Shown here piece by piece: positions 29,557 through 37,451 of a stretch of DNA of 64,000 bases (position 1 is its first letter; each line of letters opens with the position of its first letter). The notes under the pieces are model-generated. The model was not told the origin of the DNA. It worked only from the letters and a program-made list of their open reading frames with translations, and ran no database searches. Source of the DNA: Ahrensia sp. GTDB lineage: Bacteria > Pseudomonadota > Alphaproteobacteria > Rhizobiales > Rhizobiaceae. Where the stretch lies: the NCBI GenBank assembly GCA_002706335.1, contig PAKZ01000020.1:1-64000 (forward strand), given 5' to 3'. The position numbers and the translations under genes were made by a program.

Positions 29557-30777
29557 TCAGTCCGCCATGGTCTCGAGGCTGGCGAACCCTTCGGGAGCGT
29601 CGCCGGCGTCGAAGGGCTGGTCGACCTCGACGAAGGAGTCGGGATAGAAACCGTTGAACCGGGTCCTGAGCGCCATGGAATAGGCGCCGATATGGCCGAT
29701 CTCGATCCAGTCACCGGTGTCGACCGTTTCCGGCAGGTAGAAAGGCCGGGTCAGGATATCGACGGAATCGCAGGTCGCGCCGCAGACCTTGAACGGCACG
29801 ATCTTCTCCGGGTCGCCATTGCGCCGACGGATGTTCGGATCGGGGATAAAGCGCGCCGGCAGGGTGATCTTGCCGGTCCAGCTGTCCGACAGGGACGCCC
29901 AGATGCCGTCATTGATGTAAAGCCGCCTGCCCTTTCGCAGCAGCACCCGGACGATCAGCGAGAAGGCGCGGGCGACGATAACGCGGCCGGGTTCGGCGAC
30001 GAGCGGCTGATCGTCGAATTCCCAGTATTCCAGAGCGCCGCGCAAATTCGCCATCAGCTCTTCGAGCGGCGGCTGTTTGGGAGCGCGGCTTTTCGGGTCA
30101 TGACCATATTCGGCGGGAAAACCACCGCCGACATCGAGCCCCGCAAGCGGCACGGCGGCGCGGTTGCGCACCCAGTCGGCCGAGGCCAGCGCCCGCTCAT
30201 AGGTGTCCGGCTCCTCGACCTGGCTGCCGACATGGAAACAGAGCCCCGTCTTGAAGCCGATGCCGTGCAGGCGCTGCAGCAGTTCCACGGCGTGCCCCGG
30301 CGCGGCGCCGAATTTCTTCGACAGTTCATAAGCCGCGTGGCCCTTGGTGGCGAGGCGGACAAAGACCGTCATGGTCGTGTGGTCGATGTCGAGCGCACGA
30401 GCGATGCGCAGGATCTTGGCAATCTCGTCCTCATGATCGACGACGAGAACGCGGATGCCGTACCGCTCCAGCGCGAGGCGGATGTCCGATTGCGCCTTGA
30501 CCGGATGCATGTAGAGGAGCTCCGCATCGGGCGAAATGTCGCGCACGGTCTGGAACTCGGCGGGCGAAGCGACGTCGAAGACATCGATGCCGGCCTCTAC
30601 TAGCGTGCGAATGACCATCGGCTCGCCATTGGTCTTGACCGCATAGGCCGTCGTGCCCGGAAACAACGCCTTGAAGTTCTTCGCGTCCTCGCGCAGCACA
30701 TGCGGACGAAAACAATAAACCGGCACGTCCGGCCGGAGTTTCAGGGCTGCGTCGCGCGCTGTGGCAAATCGTTCCAT
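29557..30777 (-). CDS. Type III PLP decarboxylase, ornithine/lysine decarboxylase family
   Basis: A 406-residue alanine-racemase-fold decarboxylase. The cofactor lysine is K48 in AYAVKTNGEP. DVGGGFPAEYG is the glycine-rich phosphate-binding turn and EPGR (AEPGRVIVARAF) the second. CGATCDSVDIL in the C-terminal half supplies the catalytic Cys and the Asp of the eukaryotic-type ornithine decarboxylases. Members convert ornithine to putrescine or lysine to cadaverine; alphaproteobacterial members often take both. The start at 30777 was chosen because upstream sequence has no family resemblance and covers the divergent amidase promoter. The MFS gene follows 3 nt later on the same strand. Confidence 0.88.
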   Translation of the reverse strand: MERFATARDAALKLRPDVPVYCFRPHVLREDAKNFKALFPGTTAYAVKTNGEPMVIRTLVEAGIDVFDVASPAEFQTVRDISPDAELLYMHPVKAQSDIRLALERYGIRVLVVDHEDEIAKILRIARALDIDHTTMTVFVRLATKGHAAYELSKKFGAAPGHAVELLQRLHGIGFKTGLCFHVGSQVEEPDTYERALASADWVRNRAAVPLAGLDVGGGFPAEYGHDPKSRAPKQPPLEELMANLRGALEYWEFDDQPLVAEPGRVIVARAFSLIVRVLLRKGRRLYINDGIWASLSDSWTGKITLPARFIPDPNIRRRNGDPEKIVPFKVCGATCDSVDILTRPFYLPETVDTGDWIEIGHIGAYSMALRTRFNGFYPDSFVEVDQPFDAGDAPEGFASLETMAD

Positions 30778-30858
30778 GAAGACTTTCCGCGATTCTTCCG
30801 CCAGGCCATGACTTGTGGTTAGAGCAGAGTTCGCAAAACGGCGCAAAGGGGGGAAGCG

Positions 30859-32112
30859 TTGCAGTCTGTTTCGAAAATCATAGCCGATATCGCCGCCGGG
30901 CGCGATACGCCCGCTGGAGCCATCGCGCGCAGCCGCGCCGCGATCGGCGAGCGTGACAACGAGATACATGCCTTCGAGGCACTGGCGCCCGAGGGCACTG
31001 GGACCGCGAGCGAGGGGCCCCTCGCCGGTATCGCCGTTGGCGTGAAGGATATATTCGACACACACGACATGCCGACGCGCTACGGATCGCCGATCTATGA
31101 CGGCTTCCGGCCGCGCGCCGATGCTCCGATCGTCGCCATGGCGCGGGCGCGCGGCGCTTATGTGATCGGCAAGACGGTGACGACCGAGCTCGCGTTCCTC
31201 GACCCGGCGAAAACCGTCAATCCGCATGATCCGGCACACACGCCCGGCGGATCATCATCGGGTTCGGCCGCGGCCGTCGCCGCAGGAATGATCCCGGCCG
31301 CCATCGGCACCCAGACCGGTGGTTCGGTGATTCGCCCCGCCGCCTTCTGCGGGGTCGCTGGATACAAGCCGAGTTTCCGGCTGTTTCCGACCGGCGGCAT
31401 GAAAACATTCGCCTGGACGCTGGACACGGCAGGCTTTTTCGCCGCGAACGTCGCGGATGTGGCGCTTTTCGCGGCGCTGCTGGGCGGGCGCGACCTTGGC
31501 GCCGATCCTGTCACCTCGCCTCCCCGAATCGGGCTCTATCGCAGCGAGATCGACAACGAAGCCTCGGCGGAGATGCGTGACGCCGTCACGCGGGCCGCGG
31601 CCATCGCCGAACGCGCGGGCGCAACGGTCGTCGAGGTTTGCGAACCGGAGCAAATCCGGCGCGGCCGGGACGTGCATGCGGTCGTCCAGGGCTACGAGGC
31701 GGCGATTTCACTTGCGCATGAACTCGCATTTCATAGCGACGAACTGAGCGGCGTTTTGCGCGAAACACTGGAGGAAGGCCGGTCCATTCCACCGAACGCC
31801 TATGACGAAGCGAGGCGCGCGGCGCGTCATGCGCGCAAGACGGCGACGGGCCTTTTCGATGAGGTCGACATCCTGCTGGCGCCGTCTGCGCCTGGCGCCG
31901 GGCCATTGCGGAGCCTGGGAACAACAGGATCGGCGCTTTTCAACAAGGTCTGGACGCTCACCGGAAACCCTTGCGTGAACGTGCCGGGACTTGCCGACTC
32001 CGCCGGGATGCCGCTCGGCATCCAGCTCATCGGACGGTTCGGACGCGACAAGCAGACATTGCAAGCGGCGCGCTGGCTGGAGGGCGAGATCGCCGCCGGA
32101 CCGAGGCCCTGA
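30859..32112 (+). CDS. Amidase (amidase-signature family)
   Basis: A 417-residue amidase-signature hydrolase. The Ser-cisSer-Lys triad is supplied by K63 (GVKDIF), the GGSSSGSAAAV stretch at about 130-140, and the nucleophile Ser156 in TGGSVIRPAAFCG. It is cytoplasmic. It is not GatA: it is shorter, and no gatB or gatC is nearby. Members of this subgroup cleave small amides or carbamoyl compounds; the substrate is unknown. The start is TTG at 30859, preceded by a purine-rich AAGGGGGGAAG. It is divergent from the ornithine decarboxylase gene with 81 nt between starts, so the two could share regulation. Confidence 0.85.
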   Translation: MQSVSKIIADIAAGRDTPAGAIARSRAAIGERDNEIHAFEALAPEGTGTASEGPLAGIAVGVKDIFDTHDMPTRYGSPIYDGFRPRADAPIVAMARARGAYVIGKTVTTELAFLDPAKTVNPHDPAHTPGGSSSGSAAAVAAGMIPAAIGTQTGGSVIRPAAFCGVAGYKPSFRLFPTGGMKTFAWTLDTAGFFAANVADVALFAALLGGRDLGADPVTSPPRIGLYRSEIDNEASAEMRDAVTRAAAIAERAGATVVEVCEPEQIRRGRDVHAVVQGYEAAISLAHELAFHSDELSGVLRETLEEGRSIPPNAYDEARRAARHARKTATGLFDEVDILLAPSAPGAGPLRSLGTTGSALFNKVWTLTGNPCVNVPGLADSAGMPLGIQLIGRFGRDKQTLQAARWLEGEIAAGPRP

Positions 32113-32255
32113 CCGGTTTATGCACATCTGCAGGGCCGATTTGCGAAAGTTTTTTTCGATCATTGCGCGCTGCAAAAAGCCCAAACCTAACGCAGGCTTG
32201 AGCGGTGTTTCTCGCAAAACGAGTCAAAGCCTTTCGCAATGCAGCATGAAATTCT

Positions 32256-32284
32256 CTTGTACCTTCGTCGGATGCGCTTAGATT
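32256..32284 (+). promoter_or_regulatory. Possible promoter of the 28-residue microprotein gene
   Basis: CTTGTA (32256-32261) and TAGATT (32279-32284) are spaced 17 nt apart and loosely match the sigma-70 pattern of alphaproteobacteria. They lie 28 nt upstream of the microprotein start codon. Confidence 0.3.
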
Positions 32285-32311
32285 CATGACTGTAAAGCAA
32301 GGAGGCTTGCT

Positions 32312-32398
32312 ATGGGACTGACACGTTCACTCAACTTCATGATGATTTGTGCCGCGTTCTTATTCTTAGGCGCCCTTGTTTTCGGAGTCCTGCCCTGA
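32312..32398 (+). CDS. 28-residue predicted membrane microprotein
   Basis: A very short gene below usual length cutoffs. ATG at 32312 is preceded by AAGGAGG at 5-7 nt, a near-perfect Shine-Dalgarno. The product begins MGLTRSLNFMM and continues with a strongly hydrophobic run (ICAAFLFLGALVFGVLP) ending in TGA at 32396. It therefore reads as a single TM helix with a short positively charged N-terminus. It has its own terminator 50 nt downstream and a possible promoter upstream, so it looks like an independent unit. Function is unknown; small helices of this kind often modulate larger membrane proteins. Confidence 0.7.
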   Translation: MGLTRSLNFMMICAAFLFLGALVFGVLP

Positions 32399-32447
32399 CA
32401 GGGCTCGATGCGGTGTGAAGACCGCCCCCTGAAAACAATCAGACAAA

Positions 32448-32485
32448 AGCCCGGGCCGCTGTCGGCGGCCCGGGCTCTTGTTTTT
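32448..32485 (+). terminator. Strong Rho-independent terminator
   Basis: AGCCCGGGCCGC (32448-32459), loop TGTCG, GCGGCCCGGGCT (32465-32476): a perfect 12-bp stem followed by CTTGTTTTT. It ends the transcript of the microprotein. The A-rich left flank may let it also act on the convergent metF transcript. Confidence 0.92.
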
Positions 32486-32517
32486 CAACACTTTAGTTGG
32501 TTCTGCGGCCTGACAAG

Positions 32518-33444
32518 TCAGGCTGCGTGCAGCTCCCGCCGGGCCGCCTCGCCCGTCTCGCGAATACCGATCAGTCGGCAGATCGCGAAAACCAGATCCG
32601 GACGGTTCATCGTGTAGAAATGGAAATCGTCGACGCCTCGATCGACGAGATCGAAGACCTGTTCGGCGGCGACAGCGGCGGCGACCAGCGAGTGCGTATG
32701 CGGGTCACGGTCGAGCCCATCGAAACGGTCCGCCAGCCAGGCGGGGATGCTAGCGCCGCATTTCGAGGCGAAATTGCGCACCGCGGAGAAGTTGTGGATC
32801 GGCACGATGCCCGGAACGATCGGTACATAGATGCCGGCGCGGCGCACCCGTTCGACGTAACGCTCATAGGCGTCATTGTCGAAAAAGAACTGGGTGATGG
32901 CGCGCGTGGCGCCATTGTCGACCTTGCGCTTGAGCATGTCGAGGTCGGTTGCGAGATCGGGGCTCTCGGGATGGCGCTCAGGATAAGCGGCGACCGAGAT
33001 ATCGAAATCGCCGAAGGCTTTCAGACCTGCCACCAGATGAGCGGCATTCTGATATCCGTCGGGATGCGGCTGGTAACGCGTCCCGACACCGCCGGACGGA
33101 TCACCGCGAAGCGCCACAAAGCGGCGGATGCCCAGCGACGCAAAATCGCGCACGACCGAGTCGACCTCCTCGCGGGTCGCGCCAACACAGGTGATATGGG
33201 CCGCGGCCGGGGTGTTACCGGTCGCGAGCACTGTCTGCAGTGTGCTGCGACTGGTGTCCTTCGTCGAACCGCCCGCACCGTAGGTGACCGAGACGAACTC
33301 CGGCGAAAGCGGGCTCAACCGGTTGATCGCATCGGTCAGCGTCGCTTCCATCTGCGGATTCTTCGGCGGGAAGAATTCAAACGAAACGCGGATATCCTTA
33401 CCGGTTCCGGGGGCGCCTGCGATCCGTTTCACGGAATGTCTCAT
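32518..33444 (-). CDS. metF: 5,10-methylenetetrahydrofolate reductase
   Basis: A 308-residue flavoprotein TIM barrel that reduces methylene-THF to methyl-THF for methionine synthesis. Typical segments are VSFEFFPPKNPQMEATL near the N-terminus (catalytic Glu in FEFFPPK), FVSVTYGAGGST, HITCVGAT, FVALRGDPSGG and TRAITQFFFDNDAYERYVERVRRAG. Full length for the bacterial family. The start ATG overlaps the stop of the upstream regulator gene as ATGA, so the two are expressed together. It is convergent with the microprotein unit, separated by a terminator. Confidence 0.95.
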   Translation of the reverse strand: MRHSVKRIAGAPGTGKDIRVSFEFFPPKNPQMEATLTDAINRLSPLSPEFVSVTYGAGGSTKDTSRSTLQTVLATGNTPAAAHITCVGATREEVDSVVRDFASLGIRRFVALRGDPSGGVGTRYQPHPDGYQNAAHLVAGLKAFGDFDISVAAYPERHPESPDLATDLDMLKRKVDNGATRAITQFFFDNDAYERYVERVRRAGIYVPIVPGIVPIHNFSAVRNFASKCGASIPAWLADRFDGLDRDPHTHSLVAAAVAAEQVFDLVDRGVDDFHFYTMNRPDLVFAICRLIGIRETGEAARRELHAA

Positions 33445-34460
33445 GCCACATACTCCAGGGGGGATTGAGTTGTTTCTTCCTCGTCGGCGATCTCGATACG
33501 CGGGTCCTGTGCGACCCAGATCTTGACCGTGAGCTGATCGGCCGCGCTCTTGCCGGCGGCGAGCGCCCGCGAAGAACCCGGTTCAAGTTCGGCTTCCCGG
33601 AACCAGCCCTCCATGTCCGTATCGGCGAAGCCAAGGCGCTGATGCGCATGCTCGTCGCGGAGATAGTCGAGATGGTGCGGAGCGAAATCGACGATGACCA
33701 GCCGTCCGCCCGGGCGCAGCGCGCGGGCCGCCTGGCGGATCGCCGCGGCCGGGTCATCGAGGTAATGCAAGACCTGGTGGACGGTCACCAGGTCGAAACC
33801 GTTGCGAACAATCGGCAGGTTGTAGACGTCGCCGAGGCGCACTTCTGCATTGCGCACGCCGGCCGCATCGAGATTGGCGCGCGCCACGTTGAGCATCTCG
33901 CGGTTGGAGTCGACGCCGATGCCGTATTGGTAGAGGCCGGAAAAGAGCTCGAGTATGCGGCCGGTGCCGGTGCCGAGATCGAGCATGTAGCGCACCGGCT
34001 TGTCGCCGATAAGCGCGATGAGCGCCTCCTCGACCAGTTTGTCGGCCACATGATGCGAACGAATCTCGTCCCAGCTTGCCGCGTTTCGGGAGAAGTAGCT
34101 GGACGCCTTTTCGCGCCGTTTCTGCTTGACCTCCTCCAGCCGCTCGCCATCGCGGCGGATGGTCTCGTCGCTCTCGTCTATGCGGCCGAGCAGTTCCTGG
34201 ACAAGGACATCGCTTGCGGCGTCGCGGCTGAGCCTGAACAACGCCCAGGATCCCTCCTGCTGGCGCTTGATGAGGCGCGCGTCGAGCATCAGCTTCAGAT
34301 GACGGGAAACGCGCGGCTGCGACTGGCCGAGAACGCCTGTCAGTTCCGAGACGGTCAGATCGGTCTCGGAGAGCAGCTTGAGAATACGCAAGCGCGTCGG
34401 CTCGGCTATTGTCTTGAGGACATCGACAATCGTATCGAGATGGAAAGCGGGTGCGGTCAT
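33441..34460 (-). CDS. sahR: ArsR-type regulator with SAM-methyltransferase-like sensor domain (SahR type)
   Basis: A 339-residue two-domain regulator. The ArsR winged helix-turn-helix covers about 8-90 (PTRLRILKLLSETDLTVSEL, QSQPRVSRHLKLM). A class I methyltransferase-like domain covers about 125-300 (MLDLGTGTGRILELF, then RPGGRLVIVDF). This architecture, coupled to metF, matches SahR, described as a repressor of SAM-cycle genes that is released by S-adenosylhomocysteine bound in the methyltransferase-like domain. No ArsR-type metal-binding Cys cluster is visible. It is the first gene of the unit and overlaps metF by 4 nt. A matching dyad operator lies 17-36 nt upstream of its start. The SahR identity is inferred from architecture, partner gene and operator. 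Confidence 0.78.
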   Translation of the reverse strand: MTAPAFHLDTIVDVLKTIAEPTRLRILKLLSETDLTVSELTGVLGQSQPRVSRHLKLMLDARLIKRQQEGSWALFRLSRDAASDVLVQELLGRIDESDETIRRDGERLEEVKQKRREKASSYFSRNAASWDEIRSHHVADKLVEEALIALIGDKPVRYMLDLGTGTGRILELFSGLYQYGIGVDSNREMLNVARANLDAAGVRNAEVRLGDVYNLPIVRNGFDLVTVHQVLHYLDDPAAAIRQAARALRPGGRLVIVDFAPHHLDYLRDEHAHQRLGFADTDMEGWFREAELEPGSSRALAAGKSAADQLTVKIWVAQDPRIEIADEEETTQSPLEYVA

Positions 34461-34472
34461 GCCTACTCCGAA

Positions 34473-34496
34473 AAAGATATAAAGATATGTTTATGT
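34473..34496. promoter_or_regulatory. SahR-type operator upstream of sahR-metF
   Basis: ATAAAGATATGTTTAT (34479-34494) is a dyad with ATAAA/TTTAT arms and a central ATAT, overlapped on one side by a tandem AAAGATAT-AAAGATAT (34473-34488). The AT-rich ATAAA-N6-TTTAT form fits the predicted SahR motif and its position suits autorepression of sahR-metF. The site also abuts the DUF2293 gene on the other strand. Confidence 0.6.
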
Positions 34497-34537
34497 CATT
34501 TTCCCACGCAATGCAAGTGACCGGGAAACGAAAAGCG

Positions 34538-34942
34538 ATGGCAACAAAACGGCAGACGGAAATCACCAAGGCGCTGCGAAACCTGACCCCGATGATTCCG
34601 TTCAACGAAGCGGAGGACGTGAAACGGCTCGCCGCGCAGCCGCATATGAGATCCCTGTCCGCGCCTGTCTCCGTCTGGCTTTCGCTGGTCGCCCATATCC
34701 GCCACGTCCATACGGATTACGACGAGTTGATGGATGACGGTTACGACCGCGACGCGGCACGCCATTTCGTCATGGACGACATCAATGCGGTGCTGGAGCG
34801 GTGGCAGGCGACCCGCTTGCTGGACGGGGCGGAGACGGATGCCAGCCTGCCCGATCCCGTGGAGAGAGACGACAGGGACGCTAACCGGCCGGATAGATCC
34901 ACTGTTCGGGGAGCTGGACGCGGACGCTCTCGCCGGACCTGA
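34538..34942 (+). CDS. DUF2293 domain protein
   Basis: A 134-residue protein (from the ATG at 34538) carrying the DUF2293 signature: IPFNEAEDVKRLA, VSVWLSLVAHIRHVHTDYDE and GYDRDAARHFVMDDINAVL. Function is unknown. Residues after about 95 are polar, Asp/Arg-rich and unlike the family, and overlap by 62 nt the end of the convergent MOSC gene. The start is uncertain: in-frame ATGs at 34493 and 34511 are alternatives, and none has a strong ribosome binding site. The gene is divergent from sahR and shares its operator region. Confidence 0.7.
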   Translation: MATKRQTEITKALRNLTPMIPFNEAEDVKRLAAQPHMRSLSAPVSVWLSLVAHIRHVHTDYDELMDDGYDRDAARHFVMDDINAVLERWQATRLLDGAETDASLPDPVERDDRDANRPDRSTVRGAGRGRSRRT

Positions 34943-35477
34943 TCGTGCCGGGCTTTTCGACCCAGGCGAGCAGTCCGCGGCGGCGCTTGGCGGCGGGCAC
35001 AAAGGACAGCGCCAGTCCGACATCCCCTTCCCTGCCGAGATGACGGGCAATCGACGCACCGGCAATCCTGCACGGCCCATTCTGGAAGTCGACCTTGAGC
35101 GTCACACCCCCCTCGAAAAAGAGAAGGGTCGCCGCAGGCAGCATCGAAAGCATCGGGATACCATCCAGCACAATATTGCCGCCGATCCATTCCGGCTCGA
35201 TCCTGTCGACGCCCATATTGGCGGCGGCTTCGGCCAGTTCAGCGCGGCTGAGCAGCGTTAGCTGACGTTCGTTGCGCATCTCGGTGCCGCGCGGATACCA
35301 TGGCTCGCGACCGCCCGACTTGCGCGTGATCCCGGCATGCACGTCGCCGGGAATGCCTTCATAGGTCAGCGTCAGTTCTTCCACCGGCCCGGTCACGAAT
35401 TCTTTACCCAGAGCCGAGAACAACCCCTTGACGGTGGCGGAAAGCTTGCGGGACGGCACAATCTCGGGAAAGCTCAT
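34881..35477 (-). CDS. MOSC-domain protein
   Basis: A 198-residue protein of the MOSC (molybdenum cofactor sulfurase C-terminal) superfamily. The conserved Cys lies in VDFQNGPCRIAGASI, and the strand pattern LTYEGIPGDVHAG, GGNIVLDGIPML and TIRSGESVRVQ is typical. MOSC domains bind molybdenum cofactor or sulfur in persulfide form, but this stand-alone subgroup has no established substrate. No signal peptide. It is convergent with DUF2293 with a 62-nt overlap at the 3' ends. Confidence 0.82.
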   Translation of the reverse strand: MSFPEIVPSRKLSATVKGLFSALGKEFVTGPVEELTLTYEGIPGDVHAGITRKSGGREPWYPRGTEMRNERQLTLLSRAELAEAAANMGVDRIEPEWIGGNIVLDGIPMLSMLPAATLLFFEGGVTLKVDFQNGPCRIAGASIARHLGREGDVGLALSFVPAAKRRRGLLAWVEKPGTIRSGESVRVQLPEQWIYPAG

Positions 35478-35603
35478 GTCAACGCTCCGGTTTTCGGCAG
35501 ATTTTGTGGAAGGGCCGCTGTCGGCCGGGTGTGCTATCTGTCACACAATAGCCGCCGATTACAGCGTACATGAACGCGTTTTCGCATTTCAAAGAGGAAT
35601 TTA

Positions 35604-36782
35604 ATGATCGCTCAACGTCTATTGACCTCAACCGCGGCCGCAAGCGCGCTGCTGTTTTCCCTTACCGCAGGCGCGAGTGCCGAAGTCAGCGCGGATGCCG
35701 TTATCGACGGCCTGAAGCGCCAGTTGTCCCTGCAAGGCCTGGAATTTTCCGCAGAATCCTCGGAGATGCGTGGGAACGACGTCATGCTGTCCGGGGTGAC
35801 GATTACACCGGCAACCGCCGCGAACAAGTTCACAATCGACCAGATTCTGCTCGAGGATGTCGAGGAAGCCGGCAATGGCGCTTTCGTGGTCGGCCGTGCA
35901 GCGGTGCCGGCTTTCAGCAATGAGAACGATGGCTACACCATCTCGTTCGAAGGGGCTGCGGTCGAGGGTTACTATATTGCCGGCCCGGACGAGACCGATC
36001 CGACTGCAAAAGGCGGCGTCTACCGGAATATCGAGATCGGCGGCGTCACGGTCGGCAAGGGCGGCACCCCGGCCTTCAAGCTCGAAGGCGCGACTGTCGC
36101 CATGAGCCCCTACGAGGTCGGCGGGACCATGGACTACGACGTCAAGGTGAATGACTTCACCATCGACTTCTCGCAGATCGACGATCCGAAGGCGAAGGCG
36201 ACGATGAGCGCACTCGGCTACGAGACGCTGACCGGACGCGTGAACGCGACAGGCCGGTGGGACGCGGGCAGCGGCGACGCTTCGATGAGCCAGGCCATCA
36301 TCCTCGATGACGCCGCGACATTGAACATCGATCTCGCCGTCGGCGGCTACACGCCCGAACTGATCGCGGCTCTGCAGGAAATGAACAAGCAGATGCAGGA
36401 TCAGAGCGACCAGGCCAAGGGGCTTGCGATGATGGGCCTGATGCAGCAGCTGCAGATCGGGAATATCTCGATCGAACTGGTCGACGATTCAGCAACCGGC
36501 AAGGTCCTCGACTTCGTCGCCAAGCAGCAGGGCTCGACCCGCGAGGGTGTTGTCGCAATGGCCAAGGGCACCCTGCCCTTCGCGCTGGCACAATTGCAGA
36601 ATCCCGAGTTCGCCGCCTCGGTAACGGCGGCGGTCAGCGCGTATCTCGACAACCCCGGCTCGCTAAAGATCGCCGCGCTGCCGGCCGCTCCCGTGCCTGT
36701 TGCCCAAGTCGTCGGAGCCGCGATGGCCGCGCCGCAGTCGATCATCGGCGTGTTAAACATCAAGGTCACAGCAAACGAATAG
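35604..36782 (+). CDS. Exported protein of unknown function
   Basis: A 392-residue protein with a Sec signal (cleavage expected after TAGASA, about residue 26). The mature part is beta-rich with repeated short strands (ITPATAANKFTID, GVYRNIEIGGVTVGKGGTPAF, DYDVKVNDFTIDFSQ), then a helical segment (LIAALQEMNKQMQDQSDQAK, about 252-271) and a hydrophobic C-terminal third. No catalytic motif or known domain was recognised. It resembles AsmA/DUF945-like periplasmic proteins in texture only. AGAGGA precedes the ATG. It is a single-gene unit ending at a hairpin terminator. Confidence 0.72.
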   Translation: MIAQRLLTSTAAASALLFSLTAGASAEVSADAVIDGLKRQLSLQGLEFSAESSEMRGNDVMLSGVTITPATAANKFTIDQILLEDVEEAGNGAFVVGRAAVPAFSNENDGYTISFEGAAVEGYYIAGPDETDPTAKGGVYRNIEIGGVTVGKGGTPAFKLEGATVAMSPYEVGGTMDYDVKVNDFTIDFSQIDDPKAKATMSALGYETLTGRVNATGRWDAGSGDASMSQAIILDDAATLNIDLAVGGYTPELIAALQEMNKQMQDQSDQAKGLAMMGLMQQLQIGNISIELVDDSATGKVLDFVAKQQGSTREGVVAMAKGTLPFALAQLQNPEFAASVTAAVSAYLDNPGSLKIAALPAAPVPVAQVVGAAMAAPQSIIGVLNIKVTANE

Positions 36783-36799
36783 TCCGCATACGGACCGAG

Positions 36800-36819
36800 C
36801 CCGGCGGCCAGCCGCCGGG
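36800..36819. terminator. Bidirectional terminator hairpin
   Basis: CCCGGCGGC (36800-36808) and GCCGCCGGG (36811-36819) form a near-perfect stem with a tight loop. It lies between the stops of the exported-protein gene and the convergent pcp gene. The T-run is poor on both sides, so termination may be weak. Confidence 0.6.
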
Positions 36820-36820
36820 T

Positions 36821-37426
36821 TCACATGTCCCGCGCTTCCGAAACGCAGATTTCCAGAATCATTTCCGCGCCTTCCACCAGTTTTTTGAAGTCCCGGGCCG
36901 TGTCTGCCGGGCCGACATGGACAAAGCCGCTCATGGGCGCGGGAAGGCCCCGGCACAGGCCGGCAGCCGAGTGGAAGAAGACATAATTGCAAAGATAGCC
37001 GCCCGCATCGTCCGACCATTCCACGGTGTGGCCCCGTTCTTCCAGCGCTTCGGCGATGCGCGCAAGCGGCAGGGATGACGGGATATCGGCCGCACCGCGC
37101 CGTATTGGCGAGGCTTCAGGGACGGCGCCCGCATTGTCCGGCACGCTGGAGGCGATCCCGTTTCGCGCCAACCGCTCCAGGCGAAAGCCAGAAGCCGTCT
37201 TCGCCAAACCGAAATGCACGGCGACATGTGGCTTGAAACCTGAGGCAGACGCCTCCAGCACCGGAACGGCTTGCTGATAATCCACCGGCAGCACGGCGAA
37301 ACGGCACTCCACATCGAGCCCGCCAAGCGGCGGATTGGTCTCGAAATGGCGAATCAGATGTTCGGTCGGATTCTGCTGCGCGCCCGGAAAGGGCGTGAAA
37401 CCGGTGGCGAGAAGGCGGATGGTCAT
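36821..37426 (-). CDS. pcp: Pyrrolidone-carboxylate (pyroglutamyl) peptidase, family C15
   Basis: A 201-residue cysteine peptidase that removes N-terminal pyroglutamate from peptides. The Glu-Cys-His triad is visible as Glu84 (FRLERLARNG), Cys146 (GGYLCNYVF) and His170 (GFVHVG). The opening LLATGFTPFPGAQQNPTE matches the family. It is slightly shorter than enterobacterial Pcp and has a degenerate HFGL loop. The product pyroglutamate is the substrate of the 5-oxoprolinase encoded 14 kb away, although the genes are not in one unit. Confidence 0.85.
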   Translation of the reverse strand: MTIRLLATGFTPFPGAQQNPTEHLIRHFETNPPLGGLDVECRFAVLPVDYQQAVPVLEASASGFKPHVAVHFGLAKTASGFRLERLARNGIASSVPDNAGAVPEASPIRRGAADIPSSLPLARIAEALEERGHTVEWSDDAGGYLCNYVFFHSAAGLCRGLPAPMSGFVHVGPADTARDFKKLVEGAEMILEICVSEARDM

Positions 37427-37451
37427 GTCGCAGCCGCCTTCCCTTTTCAGC

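Noticed and set aside
30778-31239. 154-residue N-terminal extension of the decarboxylase
   Set aside because: It covers the divergent amidase promoter and its first third; decarboxylase similarity starts at 30777.
32113-32250. T-rich stretch after the amidase as a possible terminator
   Set aside because: The only stem found is 5 bp (CGAAA/TTTCG) and is too weak to call.
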